This document shows, in pieces, positions 32,945 to 43,284 of a stretch of DNA of 64,000 bases. The stretch is from assembly GCF_004114955.1 (NCBI RefSeq), contig NZ_CP030053.1, forward strand, positions 2,418,001 through 2,482,000, in the 5' to 3' direction. The notes under the pieces are model-generated. The model made no database searches. It saw nothing but the letters and a program-made list of their open reading frames with translations, and was not told the origin of the DNA. This stretch comes from Bradyrhizobium guangzhouense (lineage in GTDB: Bacteria > Pseudomonadota > Alphaproteobacteria > Rhizobiales > Xanthobacteraceae). Numbering within the stretch: position 1 is the first letter of the stretch; the number at the start of each line of letters is the position of its first letter. The position numbers were made by a program, and so were the translations under genes.

Positions 32945-34675
32945 TCACTTCTCCGCCAGATAGACCTCGCCCAGCAGCGACGAATTCGACCACGGCACCT
33001 GCTTGTTCTTCGTGGTCGCGACCACTTCGGCCCGCACCCGCGTGAGCATCTGCTGCACTTCCAGGCCCGGCGTGCCGAGGTGGCGGGACAGCGCGGCGGA
33101 GAAGGGGGAGTTGGCGCCTTCGCCATCGAGCGCGACCTGACCCGGCGCGGTCGCGAACGCGATCAGCGTGCCGGCCCCCAGCGTTGCACCGGATCCGAGG
33201 CTCGACGGAGCAGCGAGGCCCGAGGCGCCTTCAATGCCGCGACTTCCGCCAGCAGCCGCGACCTGCTGCGCCATCGGGTTGTTGCGGCAGGCATCGAAGA
33301 TCAAGATGTTGGTGCGAACCTGGTCGTCGAGGCCCGCCATGATCGTGTCCATGTCGATCATGGCCTCGGTCATGCTGCTGCCTGGCTTCAGCGCAACGTC
33401 GACGGGAATGAGATAGTTGCGGCCGTCGATTTGCACGCCGTGGCCGGCATAGTAGACGAGCGCCACCTGCGCCCGTGCGGCCTCGCGCAGGAAGTCGCGC
33501 GTCATCTTCTGCATCGCGGCGCGGTCGAGGTCGACACCCTCCGACACCGTGAAGCCGATGTCGCGCAGACTCTTTGCGACCGCGCGCGCGTCGTTGGGCG
33601 GATTGGGCAGCGCCTTCACATGGGCATAGGCACCGTTGCCGATCACGAGCGCCATGCGGCTGCCGCGAACGGCCGGCGCAGGCGAGGGCGCGGGAGACGG
33701 CGCAGGTGCTGCGTCCGTCTGCTGCGGAGCCGCCGCGGCCGCCGGTTGCGTCGTCGGGGAGGGTGCATCGCGCGGGATCGGCGCGGCTGCGTCCGTCACC
33801 AGCGACAACCGCACCTTTGCGGTGGCCTGATTGGCCTTGCTGACGGCATCGGACGCCACGATCGCGAGCGTGGCGTTATAATCGTCCTTCGCGCGCGCGT
33901 AGTCGCCTTTTGCTTCATAGGCCAGCGCGCGATGGGTGTAGCCGGAGATCAGCACGCTGTTCGGCGGCGTCATGATGTTGACGGGCGGTTTCTCCTTGGC
34001 GAGCCGGATCGCGTCGCTGCCGTCGGCAATGGCGCGATCGAGATCGCCCTTGGCGCGCCAGATCGAGGTGCGGCTGATCAGCGGCTGCGGCAGCGTCGGA
34101 TCGAGCCGGATCGCCTGGTTGATGTCGGCGAGCGCACCGTCGAGATCGCCGAGGGCCTCTTTCGAGACGCCGCGATTCAGCAACGAGAACGCCGATTTCG
34201 GATCGGCCTTGATTGCGGCATCGTAATCGGCAATCGCCTTGGCGTAGTCGTGCTTGCCGCGCCAGGCATTGCCGCGATTGTGGAAGATGCTGGCGCTCGG
34301 CGGCCCGAGCTTCAGCGCATCGTCGAAATCGGCGATGGCGATGTCGTAGTCGCCCTTGTCGTAATAGGCCGAGCCCCGCAAGTTGTAGACGGGCTGGCTC
34401 GGCTGCAGCCGGATCGCCTCGGTGGTGTCGGCAATGACCTTGGCGTAGTCGCCCTTCTTGTTCCAGCCCACCGCGCGCCAGAAATAGACGGTCGCGAGCT
34501 GCTCGCCCTTGAAAGCCTTCAGGGCGATGATCTTGGTGCAGGCGTCGACCATCTGGTCCGCCGGCGTGGTCTCGGTTGTGCAGAGCGGCCCCAGCTGGCC
34601 GCGCGACTGGGCCGAGCAGGGCGCCGACCACAGAGTTGCGACGAGCAGGGCGAGCGCGACGAGCAGGCGGCTCAT
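32945..34675 (-). CDS. Secreted TPR-repeat metacaspase-like peptidase (C14 family)
   Basis: 576 residues from ATG at 34675, which begins a clear signal peptide (MSRLLVALALLVATLWSAPCSA). About six TPR units span residues 55-300 ('AIADFDDALKLGPPSASIF', 'AIADYDAAIKADPKSAFSLL' and others). A Pro/Ala linker at about 310-355 is followed by a caspase fold: 'RMALVIGNGAYAHVKALPNP', catalytic His412 in 'LVYYAGHGVQIDGRNYL', and catalytic Cys463 in 'LIFDACRNNP'. Both dyad residues are present, so it is probably an active peptidase, exported or periplasmic. The TPR part likely binds partners. It is divergent from a methyltransferase-like gene. Substrate unknown. Confidence 0.88.
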   Translation of the reverse strand: MSRLLVALALLVATLWSAPCSAQSRGQLGPLCTTETTPADQMVDACTKIIALKAFKGEQLATVYFWRAVGWNKKGDYAKVIADTTEAIRLQPSQPVYNLRGSAYYDKGDYDIAIADFDDALKLGPPSASIFHNRGNAWRGKHDYAKAIADYDAAIKADPKSAFSLLNRGVSKEALGDLDGALADINQAIRLDPTLPQPLISRTSIWRAKGDLDRAIADGSDAIRLAKEKPPVNIMTPPNSVLISGYTHRALAYEAKGDYARAKDDYNATLAIVASDAVSKANQATAKVRLSLVTDAAAPIPRDAPSPTTQPAAAAAPQQTDAAPAPSPAPSPAPAVRGSRMALVIGNGAYAHVKALPNPPNDARAVAKSLRDIGFTVSEGVDLDRAAMQKMTRDFLREAARAQVALVYYAGHGVQIDGRNYLIPVDVALKPGSSMTEAMIDMDTIMAGLDDQVRTNILIFDACRNNPMAQQVAAAGGSRGIEGASGLAAPSSLGSGATLGAGTLIAFATAPGQVALDGEGANSPFSAALSRHLGTPGLEVQQMLTRVRAEVVATTKNKQVPWSNSSLLGEVYLAEK

Positions 34676-34834
34676 GGTGATTTCCTTGAGGAGAGGTGCT
34701 TGTTTGTTGTCGGGCAATACGTCGGGGTTCACGCGCCCATCGCGTCTTGGGTAAACCAAGTCGTGGTATTCCCTCGGTGGGCAGAATTTGCTAGGAAGTT
34801 GATCCCAATTCCTCTGCCCACCAACTTCCCATCC
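34676..34834. other. Divergent promoter region of the metacaspase and methyltransferase-like genes
   Basis: 159 bases. The metacaspase side has TTTCCTTGAGGAG-type purine-rich sequence (reverse strand) as ribosome site. The plus side has only a weak ribosome site before ATG 34835. No strong palindrome is visible. Confidence 0.5.
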
Positions 34835-36190
34835 ATGAAGAACGACGAAATCCTGAGCCAAATCACCGAGTTCTGCCGCAAGGCGGATATGGCGGAATCG
34901 ACCTTTGGCCGGCGGGCGGTGAACGATGGGAAGCTCGTGCACCGCCTGCGCGAGGGCAAGCGCATCACCATCGACACGCTGGAGCGGATCCAGGCCTATA
35001 TTGCGGCATCGACCACGGGCGGCCTGCCGCCGCCCCGGGGGCTTCAGGTCCCCCCGGAAAAGCGCGATCCGCGCGGCAATTTCCGCTTTTTCGAGAACCG
35101 GCAGAAATATCTGCTGTTCGTCCACACCTGCAGCGAAAAGCGGGTGATCGCCGACCGCGTCGCGCTGGAGCTTTCCACCATCCATCCGCGCCCGCCGGCG
35201 CTGCGCATTTTCGATGCCGGTGTCGGCGACGGAACGGTGCTGGCGCGGGTGCTGCGCGCCACGCACCAGCGCTACCCCCACATGCCGTTCTACGTTGCCG
35301 GCAAAGAGCTTAGTCTCGAGGATCTGCGCCTGACGCTCGAGAAGGTGCCGGACCGCATTTTCGAGCACCCGGCGTCGGTTTTCGTCTTCACCAACATGTT
35401 CTATTCGGAGGCGCCCTGGCTCACGCCGGCATCGCCCGCCGCAGCCGCTGCCACCGTCTGGCACGAGGTCCCGCTGCGGGGCGCCTCGTCGGGCGAGTTC
35501 GAGCAGCAGATTGCCGAGCTACGGCCGTTCCTGGAGCAGAATTGGCGCGCCGCGATCAGCCCGCGTACGGCGATGCCGCTCTACGAGCGGCCGGTCGTGC
35601 TCGTGCTCTACCGCGACGACCATCGATTCCTGCTCGATTCGACCATTCCGAGGCCCGGCCAGACCGAGGCCAATTTCGATCTCGTGATCGCATCCCAGCC
35701 ATACCGGGCCCTGTCCTCGGTCAATTTTCGGGCCAAGCGGATCATTGCACCGCTGGCACGGGCGTTGCGGCCGGGCGGCCGCCTGATCGGAATCCACTCC
35801 CATGGTCACGATCCCGGCATGGAAATGATCCAGGCGATCTGGCCCGGAGAAAACCCTTTCTCGGTGAGCCGTCATGAGCTATTGCGCGCCGTTAAGTATG
35901 AGCTCGGATCGTTGGGCCGCGACCTAAATTTTAATGCCTATGCGGATAACCGTTCGATCTTCAGGTATGATATGGAAGCGCTGCCCAACGAGGTGACCGG
36001 TACGATCGGGACCTCGACGGCCTTTGCAGCGTGGAATGCGGCGGTGTATGTCGCTCAGATTGAGGACGACCGGTTGACAGATATGACTCAAAACGGCCGC
36101 ACTCTGGATGCCGCCAGGGATGTGCTGCGAAAGTACAACGGGCTCTGGTTTCTCGACGAATCCTACGTCATCTCGCGCCGGCGTGATTGA
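34835..36190 (+). CDS. Methyltransferase-like protein with N-terminal HTH-like segment, function unknown
   Basis: 451 residues. Residues 1-55 ('DEILSQITEFCRKADMAEST', 'FGRRAVNDGKLVHRLREGKR') resemble a small helical DNA-binding-type segment often seen in proteobacterial proteins. A Rossmann methyltransferase region follows, with the glycine-rich motif 'LRIFDAGVGDGTVLARVL' at about 125-142 and 'FDLVIASQPYRALSSV' at about 285 in motif IV position. 'ALRPGGRLIGIHSHGHDP' is the post-IV strand. The target is unknown. The open frame extends far upstream, but that part is antisense to the metacaspase gene; ATG 34835 starts the conserved-looking protein. It lies 61 bases before metK. Confidence 0.7.
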   Translation: MKNDEILSQITEFCRKADMAESTFGRRAVNDGKLVHRLREGKRITIDTLERIQAYIAASTTGGLPPPRGLQVPPEKRDPRGNFRFFENRQKYLLFVHTCSEKRVIADRVALELSTIHPRPPALRIFDAGVGDGTVLARVLRATHQRYPHMPFYVAGKELSLEDLRLTLEKVPDRIFEHPASVFVFTNMFYSEAPWLTPASPAAAAATVWHEVPLRGASSGEFEQQIAELRPFLEQNWRAAISPRTAMPLYERPVVLVLYRDDHRFLLDSTIPRPGQTEANFDLVIASQPYRALSSVNFRAKRIIAPLARALRPGGRLIGIHSHGHDPGMEMIQAIWPGENPFSVSRHELLRAVKYELGSLGRDLNFNAYADNRSIFRYDMEALPNEVTGTIGTSTAFAAWNAAVYVAQIEDDRLTDMTQNGRTLDAARDVLRKYNGLWFLDESYVISRRRD

Positions 36191-36251
36191 CATAATCCAA
36201 CTGTAAACATCGCAAACGTCCGCCGGTAGCGGTGGAACAAGGGGTTTCTTG

Positions 36252-37448
<1,197 letters not shown>

Positions 37449-37457
37449 TTCTCTTGC

Positions 37458-37548
37458 GTCATTCCGGGGCACCGCGACAAGCGGCGAACCCGGAATCTCG
37501 AACCTCCGGATTCCGGGTTTGCTCGTTTCACGAGCGCCCCGGAATGAC
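37458..37548. repeat. Dispersed palindromic intergenic repeat, family B, copy 3
   Basis: 91 bases bounded by GTCATTCCGGGGC and GCCCCGGAATGAC, with inner AACCCGGAATCTCG and GGATTCCGGGTT, matching copies at 25957 and 28062. It fills the metK-ahcY gap and ends only 24 bases before the ahcY start, leaving no room for a SAH riboswitch. Confidence 0.88.
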
Positions 37549-37572
37549 GAGCCAAACAGACAGGAACCCCCC

Positions 37573-38994
37573 ATGAACGCGAAGCCCGGCTTCAACGATT
37601 ACATCGTCAAGGACATTTCGCTCGCCGATTTCGGCCGCAAGGAACTCTCGCTCGCCGAGACCGAGATGCCCGGCCTGATGGCGACCCGCGAGGAGTTCGG
37701 CCCGAAGCAGCCGCTGAAGGGCGCGCGCATCGCCGGCTCCCTGCACATGACGATCCAGACCGGCGTGCTGATCGAGACGCTGGCAGCGCTCGGCGCCGAC
37801 ATCCGCTGGGTCTCCTGCAACATCTATTCGACACAGGACCACGCCGCCGCCGCGATCGCCGCCGCCGGCATTCCCGTCTTCGCCGTCAAGGGCGAGACGC
37901 TCAAGGATTACTGGGATTACACCGCGAAGCTGTTCGACTGGCACGGCGGCGGTCACCCGAACATGATCCTCGATGACGGTGGCGACGCCACCATGTACGT
38001 CCATCTCGGCCTGCGCGCCGAGAAGGGCGACACCGCGTTCCTGGACAAGCCGGGCTCGGAAGAAGAGGAAGTCTTCTTCGCGCTTCTGAAGAAGCAGCTC
38101 AAGGAGAAGCCGAAGGGCTACTTCGCCGCGATCGCCGCGAGCATCAAGGGCGTTTCCGAAGAAACCACCACGGGCGTGCATCGTCTCTACGACATGCAGA
38201 AGGCCGGCACGCTGCTGTGGCCCGCCATCAACGTCAACGACAGCGTCACCAAGTCGAAGTTCGACAACCTCTACGGCTGTCGTGAATCGCTGGTCGACGG
38301 CATCCGCCGCGGCACCGACGTGATGATGTCAGGCAAGGTCGCGATGGTTGCGGGCTTCGGCGACGTCGGCAAGGGCTCGGCGGCCTCGCTGCGCCAGGCC
38401 GGCTGCCGCGTGATGGTGTCGGAAGTCGATCCGATCTGCGCGCTGCAGGCCGCGATGGAAGGCTACGAGGTCGTGACCATGGAAGACGCCGCGCCCCGCG
38501 CCGACATCTTCGTCACCGCCACCGGCAACAAGGATATCATCACCATCGAGCACATGCGCGCGATGAAGGATCGCGCCATCGTCTGCAACATCGGCCACTT
38601 CGACAACGAGATCCAGATCGCGGGTCTGCGCAATCTGAAGTGGACCAACATCAAGCCGCAGGTCGACGAGATCGAATTCCCCGACAAGCATCGCATCATC
38701 CTGCTCTCGGAGGGCCGCCTCGTGAACCTCGGCAACGCGATGGGCCACCCGTCCTTCGTGATGTCGGCGTCCTTCACCAATCAGACGCTGGCGCAGATCG
38801 AGCTGTTCGCCAACAACAAGGACGGCAAGTACAAGAAGGAAGTCTACGTGCTGCCGAAGTCGCTCGACGAGAAGGTCGCGCGCCTGCACCTCGCCAAGAT
38901 CGGCGTCAAGCTCACCGAGTTACGCAAGGACCAGGCCGACTATATCGGCGTGAAGCAGGAAGGTCCGTACAAGTCGGACCACTACCGCTACTGA
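37573..38994 (+). CDS. ahcY: S-adenosylhomocysteine hydrolase
   Basis: 473 residues; splits S-adenosylhomocysteine to adenosine and homocysteine, removing the inhibitor of methyltransferases. '[20 protein letters not shown]' (substrate site), '[20 protein letters not shown]' and the NAD-binding '[19 protein letters not shown]' are clear, and the protein ends '[10 protein letters not shown]' with the family's C-terminal Lys and Tyr. ATG 37573 gives the expected start. It follows metK and precedes a strong terminator. Confidence 0.97.
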   Translation: MNAKPGFNDYIVKDISLADFGRKELSLAETEMPGLMATREEFGPKQPLKGARIAGSLHMTIQTGVLIETLAALGADIRWVSCNIYSTQDHAAAAIAAAGIPVFAVKGETLKDYWDYTAKLFDWHGGGHPNMILDDGGDATMYVHLGLRAEKGDTAFLDKPGSEEEEVFFALLKKQLKEKPKGYFAAIAASIKGVSEETTTGVHRLYDMQKAGTLLWPAINVNDSVTKSKFDNLYGCRESLVDGIRRGTDVMMSGKVAMVAGFGDVGKGSAASLRQAGCRVMVSEVDPICALQAAMEGYEVVTMEDAAPRADIFVTATGNKDIITIEHMRAMKDRAIVCNIGHFDNEIQIAGLRNLKWTNIKPQVDEIEFPDKHRIILLSEGRLVNLGNAMGHPSFVMSASFTNQTLAQIELFANNKDGKYKKEVYVLPKSLDEKVARLHLAKIGVKLTELRKDQADYIGVKQEGPYKSDHYRY

Positions 38995-39016
38995 GATCGC
39001 ACGCACTTGCGATAGG

Positions 39017-39044
39017 AAGCCCCGGAGCGATCCGGGGCTTTTTT
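39017..39044 (+). terminator. Rho-independent terminator after ahcY
   Basis: AAGCCCCGGA-GCGA-TCCGGGGCTT is a perfect 10-base stem with a GNRA tetraloop, followed by TTTT and a T-rich stretch, 22 bases after the ahcY stop. Confidence 0.92.
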
Positions 39045-39145
39045 GTTGTCCCGCTGTCTGATACGCTCTCAGGTAGAGCCAAGAGAAGCCTGCCACTTTT
39101 GAAGCGGGCGGCCGCATTTCATTCATTGCATTTGGAGGGGACGCG

Positions 39146-39565
39146 ATGTCCAGCGAAGCCAACGTTCGGTTGCTGACGGAAGCCTATCGCCTGTGGAATG
39201 ACAGCAAGGGTCAAAGCGTCGACCATTGGTTCGACAGCGTCATCGGCCCGCAGATCAGCTTTGGATCCATACCGCGTGGTGCCGAGCCATTGGCATTCGC
39301 CACTCAGTACGACGACCGTACCAGGCTTCGCGGCTATTTCGACGGTCTGCTGGCGGATTGGGCCATGCAGTACTACACGATCAACGAATACGTCGCGCAA
39401 GGCGATGCCGTGTTCGCGCGCGGCACATGTGCTTGGACCAACAAGCGAACCGGAAAGACCGCGGAGACGCCCAAGGTTGACTTCTGGCGCTTCAAGGACG
39501 GCAAGGCGGTCGAGTTTTACGAGTATTTCGACACCGCTTGTGTCGTCGCCGCCGCCACCCCTTGA
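39146..39565 (+). CDS. NTF2-like/SnoaL-type small protein
   Basis: 139 residues of a probable NTF2-like cone fold. 'ANVRLLTEAYRLWNDSKGQS' forms the first helix, then 'RGYFDGLLADWAMQYYTINE' and the strand 'VFARGTCAWTNKRTGKTAET' and 'VDFWRFKDGKAVEFYEYFDT' at the end. Such proteins include ketosteroid isomerases and polyketide cyclases as well as non-enzymatic ones. It lies 51 bases before a flavin monooxygenase gene on the same strand and has a GGAGGGG ribosome site. Confidence 0.75.
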   Translation: MSSEANVRLLTEAYRLWNDSKGQSVDHWFDSVIGPQISFGSIPRGAEPLAFATQYDDRTRLRGYFDGLLADWAMQYYTINEYVAQGDAVFARGTCAWTNKRTGKTAETPKVDFWRFKDGKAVEFYEYFDTACVVAAATP

Positions 39566-39616
39566 TGGTTGCAATTTGGCGCGCTGCCGCCCATCCTGCG
39601 TCGAGGGAGAAGCGGA

Positions 39617-41083
39617 ATGACCGAAGCCAAAGAACATTTCGACGTGCTGATCGTCGGCGCCGGCTTATCGGGCATCGGCGCGGGCTATCATCTGCAGACC
39701 AAGTGCCCGGGCAAGAGCTACGTCATCCTGGAGGGACGCGACTGCAGCGGCGGTACCTGGGACCTGTTTCGCTATCCCGGCATCCGCTCGGACAGCGACA
39801 TGTTCACGCTCGGCTATTCCTTCAAGCCGTGGACCGATCCGAAGGCGATCGCCGACGGGCCGCAGATTCTGGACTATGTGCGCGAGACCGCGGCCGAGAA
39901 CGGCATCGACAAGCACATTCGCTTCCGTCATCGCGTCAAGCGGGCGGCGTGGTTGACGAGTGATGCGCGGTGGACCATCGAGGCCGAGCGCACCGCGGGC
40001 GAGGGCGCCACGGAGCTCGTGCGCTTTACCTGCAATTTCTTGTTTCTGTGCGCGGGCTACTACAAATACGAGGCGGGCTACACGCCGGAGTTCGCGGGTG
40101 CTGCCGACTTCGCCGGCCGCGTCGTGCATCCTCAGAAATGGACCGAGGACATCGACTACGCCGGAAAACGCGTCGTCGTGATCGGCTCGGGCGCGACCGC
40201 GGTGACGTTGGTGCCGGAACTCGCGAAGAAGGCTGCACAGGTCACCATGCTGCAGCGCTCGCCGACCTACGTGGTGTCGCGCCCGGCGCAGGATCCCGTC
40301 GCCAACAAGCTGCGCCGCAACTTGCCGGCGCGGCTGGCCTATCATTTGATCCGCTGGCGCAACGTGTTGTGGGGGATGTTCTTCTTCCAGCTCAGCCGGC
40401 GCAGGCCGGCGAAGGTGAAGAACCTGATCCTGACGGGCGTGAGAGCCGCACTCGGGCCGGACTACGACATCGCGACCCATTTCACGCCGCGCTACAATCC
40501 CTGGGACCAGCGGCTCTGCCTCGTGCCTGATGGGGATCTCTTCAAGGCAATTCGCGAAAAGCGCGCCGCCGTGGTCACCAGCGAGATCGACAGGTTTACG
40601 CACGATGGCATCCGCCTCAAGGACGGCAGCGAGCTTGCCGCCGACATCATCGTGACCGCGACGGGCCTGGTGCTCCAGGTCGTCGGCGGCCTCGATGTCA
40701 GCGTCGACGGCCGTGTCGTCGATTTTGCCAGTACGCTGACCTACAAAGGCATGATGTATGCCGACGTGCCCAACATGGCATCGGCCTTCGGCTACACCAA
40801 TGCGTCCTGGACGCTGAAATGCGATCTCACGTGTGAGTACGTCTGCCGGCTCATCAACTACATGGACCGGCACAATTTCCGGCAGGCCATGCCGCACAAT
40901 GACGACCCCGAGATCACCGCGCAGCCGTCGCTGGATTTCACCTCGGGCTATGTGCAGCGCTCGGTCGCCAGGATGCCCAAGCAAGGTTCGAAGCGGCCGT
41001 GGCGGCTGTACCAGAACTATGCGCTCGATATCGTCTCCTTGCGCTTCGGCAAGATCGATGACGGCGTGATGCGGTATTCCTGA
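39617..41083 (+). CDS. Baeyer-Villiger-type flavin monooxygenase (EthA-like)
   Basis: 488 residues from ATG 39617. The FAD site 'VLIVGAGLSGIGAGYHL' is near the start and the NADP site 'VVVIGSGATAVTLVPELA' near 190. Between them the fingerprint F-x-G-x3-H-x3-W appears at residues 165-175 (FAGRVVHPQKW). This pattern marks Baeyer-Villiger monooxygenases, which insert oxygen beside a ketone to form an ester or lactone. EthA-like members also oxidise thioamides. The natural substrate is not evident. The preceding NTF2-like gene is probably co-transcribed. Confidence 0.88.
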   Translation: MTEAKEHFDVLIVGAGLSGIGAGYHLQTKCPGKSYVILEGRDCSGGTWDLFRYPGIRSDSDMFTLGYSFKPWTDPKAIADGPQILDYVRETAAENGIDKHIRFRHRVKRAAWLTSDARWTIEAERTAGEGATELVRFTCNFLFLCAGYYKYEAGYTPEFAGAADFAGRVVHPQKWTEDIDYAGKRVVVIGSGATAVTLVPELAKKAAQVTMLQRSPTYVVSRPAQDPVANKLRRNLPARLAYHLIRWRNVLWGMFFFQLSRRRPAKVKNLILTGVRAALGPDYDIATHFTPRYNPWDQRLCLVPDGDLFKAIREKRAAVVTSEIDRFTHDGIRLKDGSELAADIIVTATGLVLQVVGGLDVSVDGRVVDFASTLTYKGMMYADVPNMASAFGYTNASWTLKCDLTCEYVCRLINYMDRHNFRQAMPHNDDPEITAQPSLDFTSGYVQRSVARMPKQGSKRPWRLYQNYALDIVSLRFGKIDDGVMRYS

Positions 41084-41091
41084 TCATGCCG

Positions 41092-42333
41092 TCAGTCTCG
41101 CTTCCAGGCCGTGCGCGTGGTGAGCGCGAGGCCAAGGTCGATCGCGAGCGCCAGCAACGCGGCGCCGCCGCCGAGGGCGAACAGGACGAGATAGTCGCCG
41201 CCGGTCTGCGCATAGATCCAGGAGAAGCCGTAAGCCGCGGCGGCCTGGAACAGCGCAAAGCTGGTGGTGGCATGGCTCCATGTCGCGCGCTGTTGCTCGC
41301 CGGCGTGCGGGACAAGCTCATGGATGCGGCCGAGCACCAAAGGCACGATGCCCGGCGTGAAGCCCCCGATCACCACGCTTGATACGATCAGCGAAGCCGG
41401 TGCGGTGCTGACGGTCGGCAGCAGCACGGCGGATGCTTCGATCAGGAAGGCTGCGCGCAAGGCCGGGCCGAATCCGGAGCGGTCCCCGAGATGGCCGGTG
41501 ACGAGCGGGCCGACGATCGCGCCAAGACCGTACAGCACCCAATAGCGTGATCCCGCGGCAATACCCTGGCCAAGACCGCGCGCCACGAAATCGACGATGA
41601 AGACCATGTGCGGCACCAGCGCGACCGCGTTCAGCCCGTACTGGATCAGCAGCGCCCGAGCGACGGGCGAGGTGTGATGCTGTCTCGTGTGGTGTGCAGC
41701 CGCAGACTCGCTCCTGGCTTCCGCGGGCCAGTTCCACCAGCTCGCGAGTGTGAGAACGGCCGCAAGGGCACCAAGGCCATACCAGCTCTGCTGCAAGCCC
41801 TGTTGCAGCAGCAGCGGCACGAGCGTGCCCGATGCAGCCACGCCGAGCCCGACGCCGGCAAAGATCACGCCGCCGACGATGCCGCGCCGGCTGGCCGGGG
41901 TGTGGGGCAGGATTACAGAGGCCGCCAGCACCATGATGATGCCGCCTGTGAGACCCGAGAGGAAGCGCCAGGCGAAGAACCAGATGAAAGACACCGGAGC
42001 AGAGCTGGCAAAGAAGGAGAGGGTGGCAAGCAGCATCATTGCCCGTAACGCGCTGACTGCGCCGATCCGTGCCGCGACAGCTCGCGCCGCGAGTGCGCCG
42101 GCGAGGTAACCGGCAAGGTTCGCGGCACCGAGATAGACGACGTCGGAGGCACTGAACCACTTTGCTGCGATCAGCGCCGGGATCAGCGGCGTGTAGGAAA
42201 AGCGGGCGAGGCCAAGCCCGACCAGCGACGCGGCGAGGCCGGCGGCGGCATATCGCCAAGTCGACTCTGACGCTGTGCCCAGCCGCTGCTGCGGCCGGGC
42301 GTGGTGCCTGGTATTTGCATTGAGTTCAATCAT
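41092..42333 (-). CDS. MFS transporter (YbfB/YjiJ-like)
   Basis: 413 residues with about twelve helices. 'GLARFSYTPLIPALIAAKWF' and 'AANLAGYLAGALAARAVAAR' at the N-terminus, and 'IHELVPHAGEQQRATWSHAT' late in the protein, are typical of the YbfB/YjiJ family of probable exporters. It is the second gene of a minus-strand pair with the SDR gene, 35 bases after it. Cargo is unknown. Confidence 0.85.
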   Translation of the reverse strand: MIELNANTRHHARPQQRLGTASESTWRYAAAGLAASLVGLGLARFSYTPLIPALIAAKWFSASDVVYLGAANLAGYLAGALAARAVAARIGAVSALRAMMLLATLSFFASSAPVSFIWFFAWRFLSGLTGGIIMVLAASVILPHTPASRRGIVGGVIFAGVGLGVAASGTLVPLLLQQGLQQSWYGLGALAAVLTLASWWNWPAEARSESAAAHHTRQHHTSPVARALLIQYGLNAVALVPHMVFIVDFVARGLGQGIAAGSRYWVLYGLGAIVGPLVTGHLGDRSGFGPALRAAFLIEASAVLLPTVSTAPASLIVSSVVIGGFTPGIVPLVLGRIHELVPHAGEQQRATWSHATTSFALFQAAAAYGFSWIYAQTGGDYLVLFALGGGAALLALAIDLGLALTTRTAWKRD

Positions 42334-42368
42334 GTTATCCTCGTGCGCGCACGGGCGCGCGGATGCGC

Positions 42369-43079
42369 TCAGTGGCCGGCGCTCTGACCGCCATCGACAT
42401 GCAGGATCTCGCCGGTGACGAAGGACGCACCGTCCAGGTAGAGCACGGCATCGACGATGTCCGACATCTCGCCCATATGGCCGACCGGGTGCATCGCGCC
42501 GTATTGGGCGTGCGTCGACGCCGGGTGCATCGGCGACTTGATGATCCCTGGTGCCACCGCATTCACGCGGATGCCGCGCCTGGCATACTCGATCGCGAGC
42601 GACCTGGTCGCCGCGTTCAGCCCGCCCTTGCTCAGCGAGGCCAGCGCCGAGGGCACGTTCGAATTGGCCTGGTCGACCAGGGTGGTCGTGATCTGGACAA
42701 TGTGGCCAGAGCCCTGCTTCTCCATCTCGGCAATCGCGAGCTGGGTGATGTTGAAAAAGCCTGCGACGTTGGTTCCCATAACGGCCGCATAATCCTCGGC
42801 GGTATATTGCGTGAACGGCTTTGCGACAAAGATGCCGGCGTTGTTGACCAGCGTGTCGACGCGGCCGAAGCGGGCGATGGCCTGCGCGACCACGCGCTCG
42901 GCCGTCTTCCGGTCGGCGATGTCGCCGGGAACGGCGAGGACATCGTCATCGGCCGACTGCTTGACGGAGCGCGCGGTCGCAACAACGCGGTAATTGCGAT
43001 CGCGAAAGCCCTGGACTAGCGCGGCGCCGATGCCCTGCGATGCACCGGTGATGATGGCAACCTTTTGCTCGATACCCAT
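42369..43079 (-). CDS. Short-chain dehydrogenase/reductase
   Basis: 236 residues from ATG 43079 (MGIEQKVAIITGASQGIGAA). The nucleotide motif TGASQGIG is at about 11-18 and NNAGIF at about 80. The catalytic Ser region is in 'HIVQITTTLV', where Thr replaces the usual Ser. The YxxxK position reads 'ASLSKGGLNAAT', so the usual Tyr appears replaced by Leu (ASLSKGG) with Lys retained. It ends 'LHVDGGQSAGH' as SDRs do. Divergent from a LysR gene, which likely controls it. Confidence 0.85.
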   Translation of the reverse strand: MGIEQKVAIITGASQGIGAALVQGFRDRNYRVVATARSVKQSADDDVLAVPGDIADRKTAERVVAQAIARFGRVDTLVNNAGIFVAKPFTQYTAEDYAAVMGTNVAGFFNITQLAIAEMEKQGSGHIVQITTTLVDQANSNVPSALASLSKGGLNAATRSLAIEYARRGIRVNAVAPGIIKSPMHPASTHAQYGAMHPVGHMGEMSDIVDAVLYLDGASFVTGEILHVDGGQSAGH

Positions 43080-43284
43080 GACGGGCTCCTGTTGTTGGTT
43101 GGTGCCAGCACTCGCCGGCTTCGGCTGTGAGGTAGGCCGCGGTGGCCCGGCCGCGAATACGCGCTGCCCGGCAGACACTCTTTCGCGGCGCGCACGAATG
43201 CCGGACCGGCGTCTGGCGGGAGTTGTCGCTGATGGGGCAAACGCCTAGCTTGCCGGTGGAATTTTCAGAGGGCCGCGGCAAGGC

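Noticed and set aside
33080..34834. Long open frame on the plus strand extending the methyltransferase-like gene to over 1000 codons
   Set aside because: The upstream part is antisense to the metacaspase gene, Arg/Val-rich and without family similarity; conserved-looking sequence begins at ATG 34835.
36191..36251. SAM-responsive leader before metK
   Set aside because: A CCGC-GCGG stem is possible in the 60-base gap, but no SAM-II or SAM/SAH consensus core was recognised.
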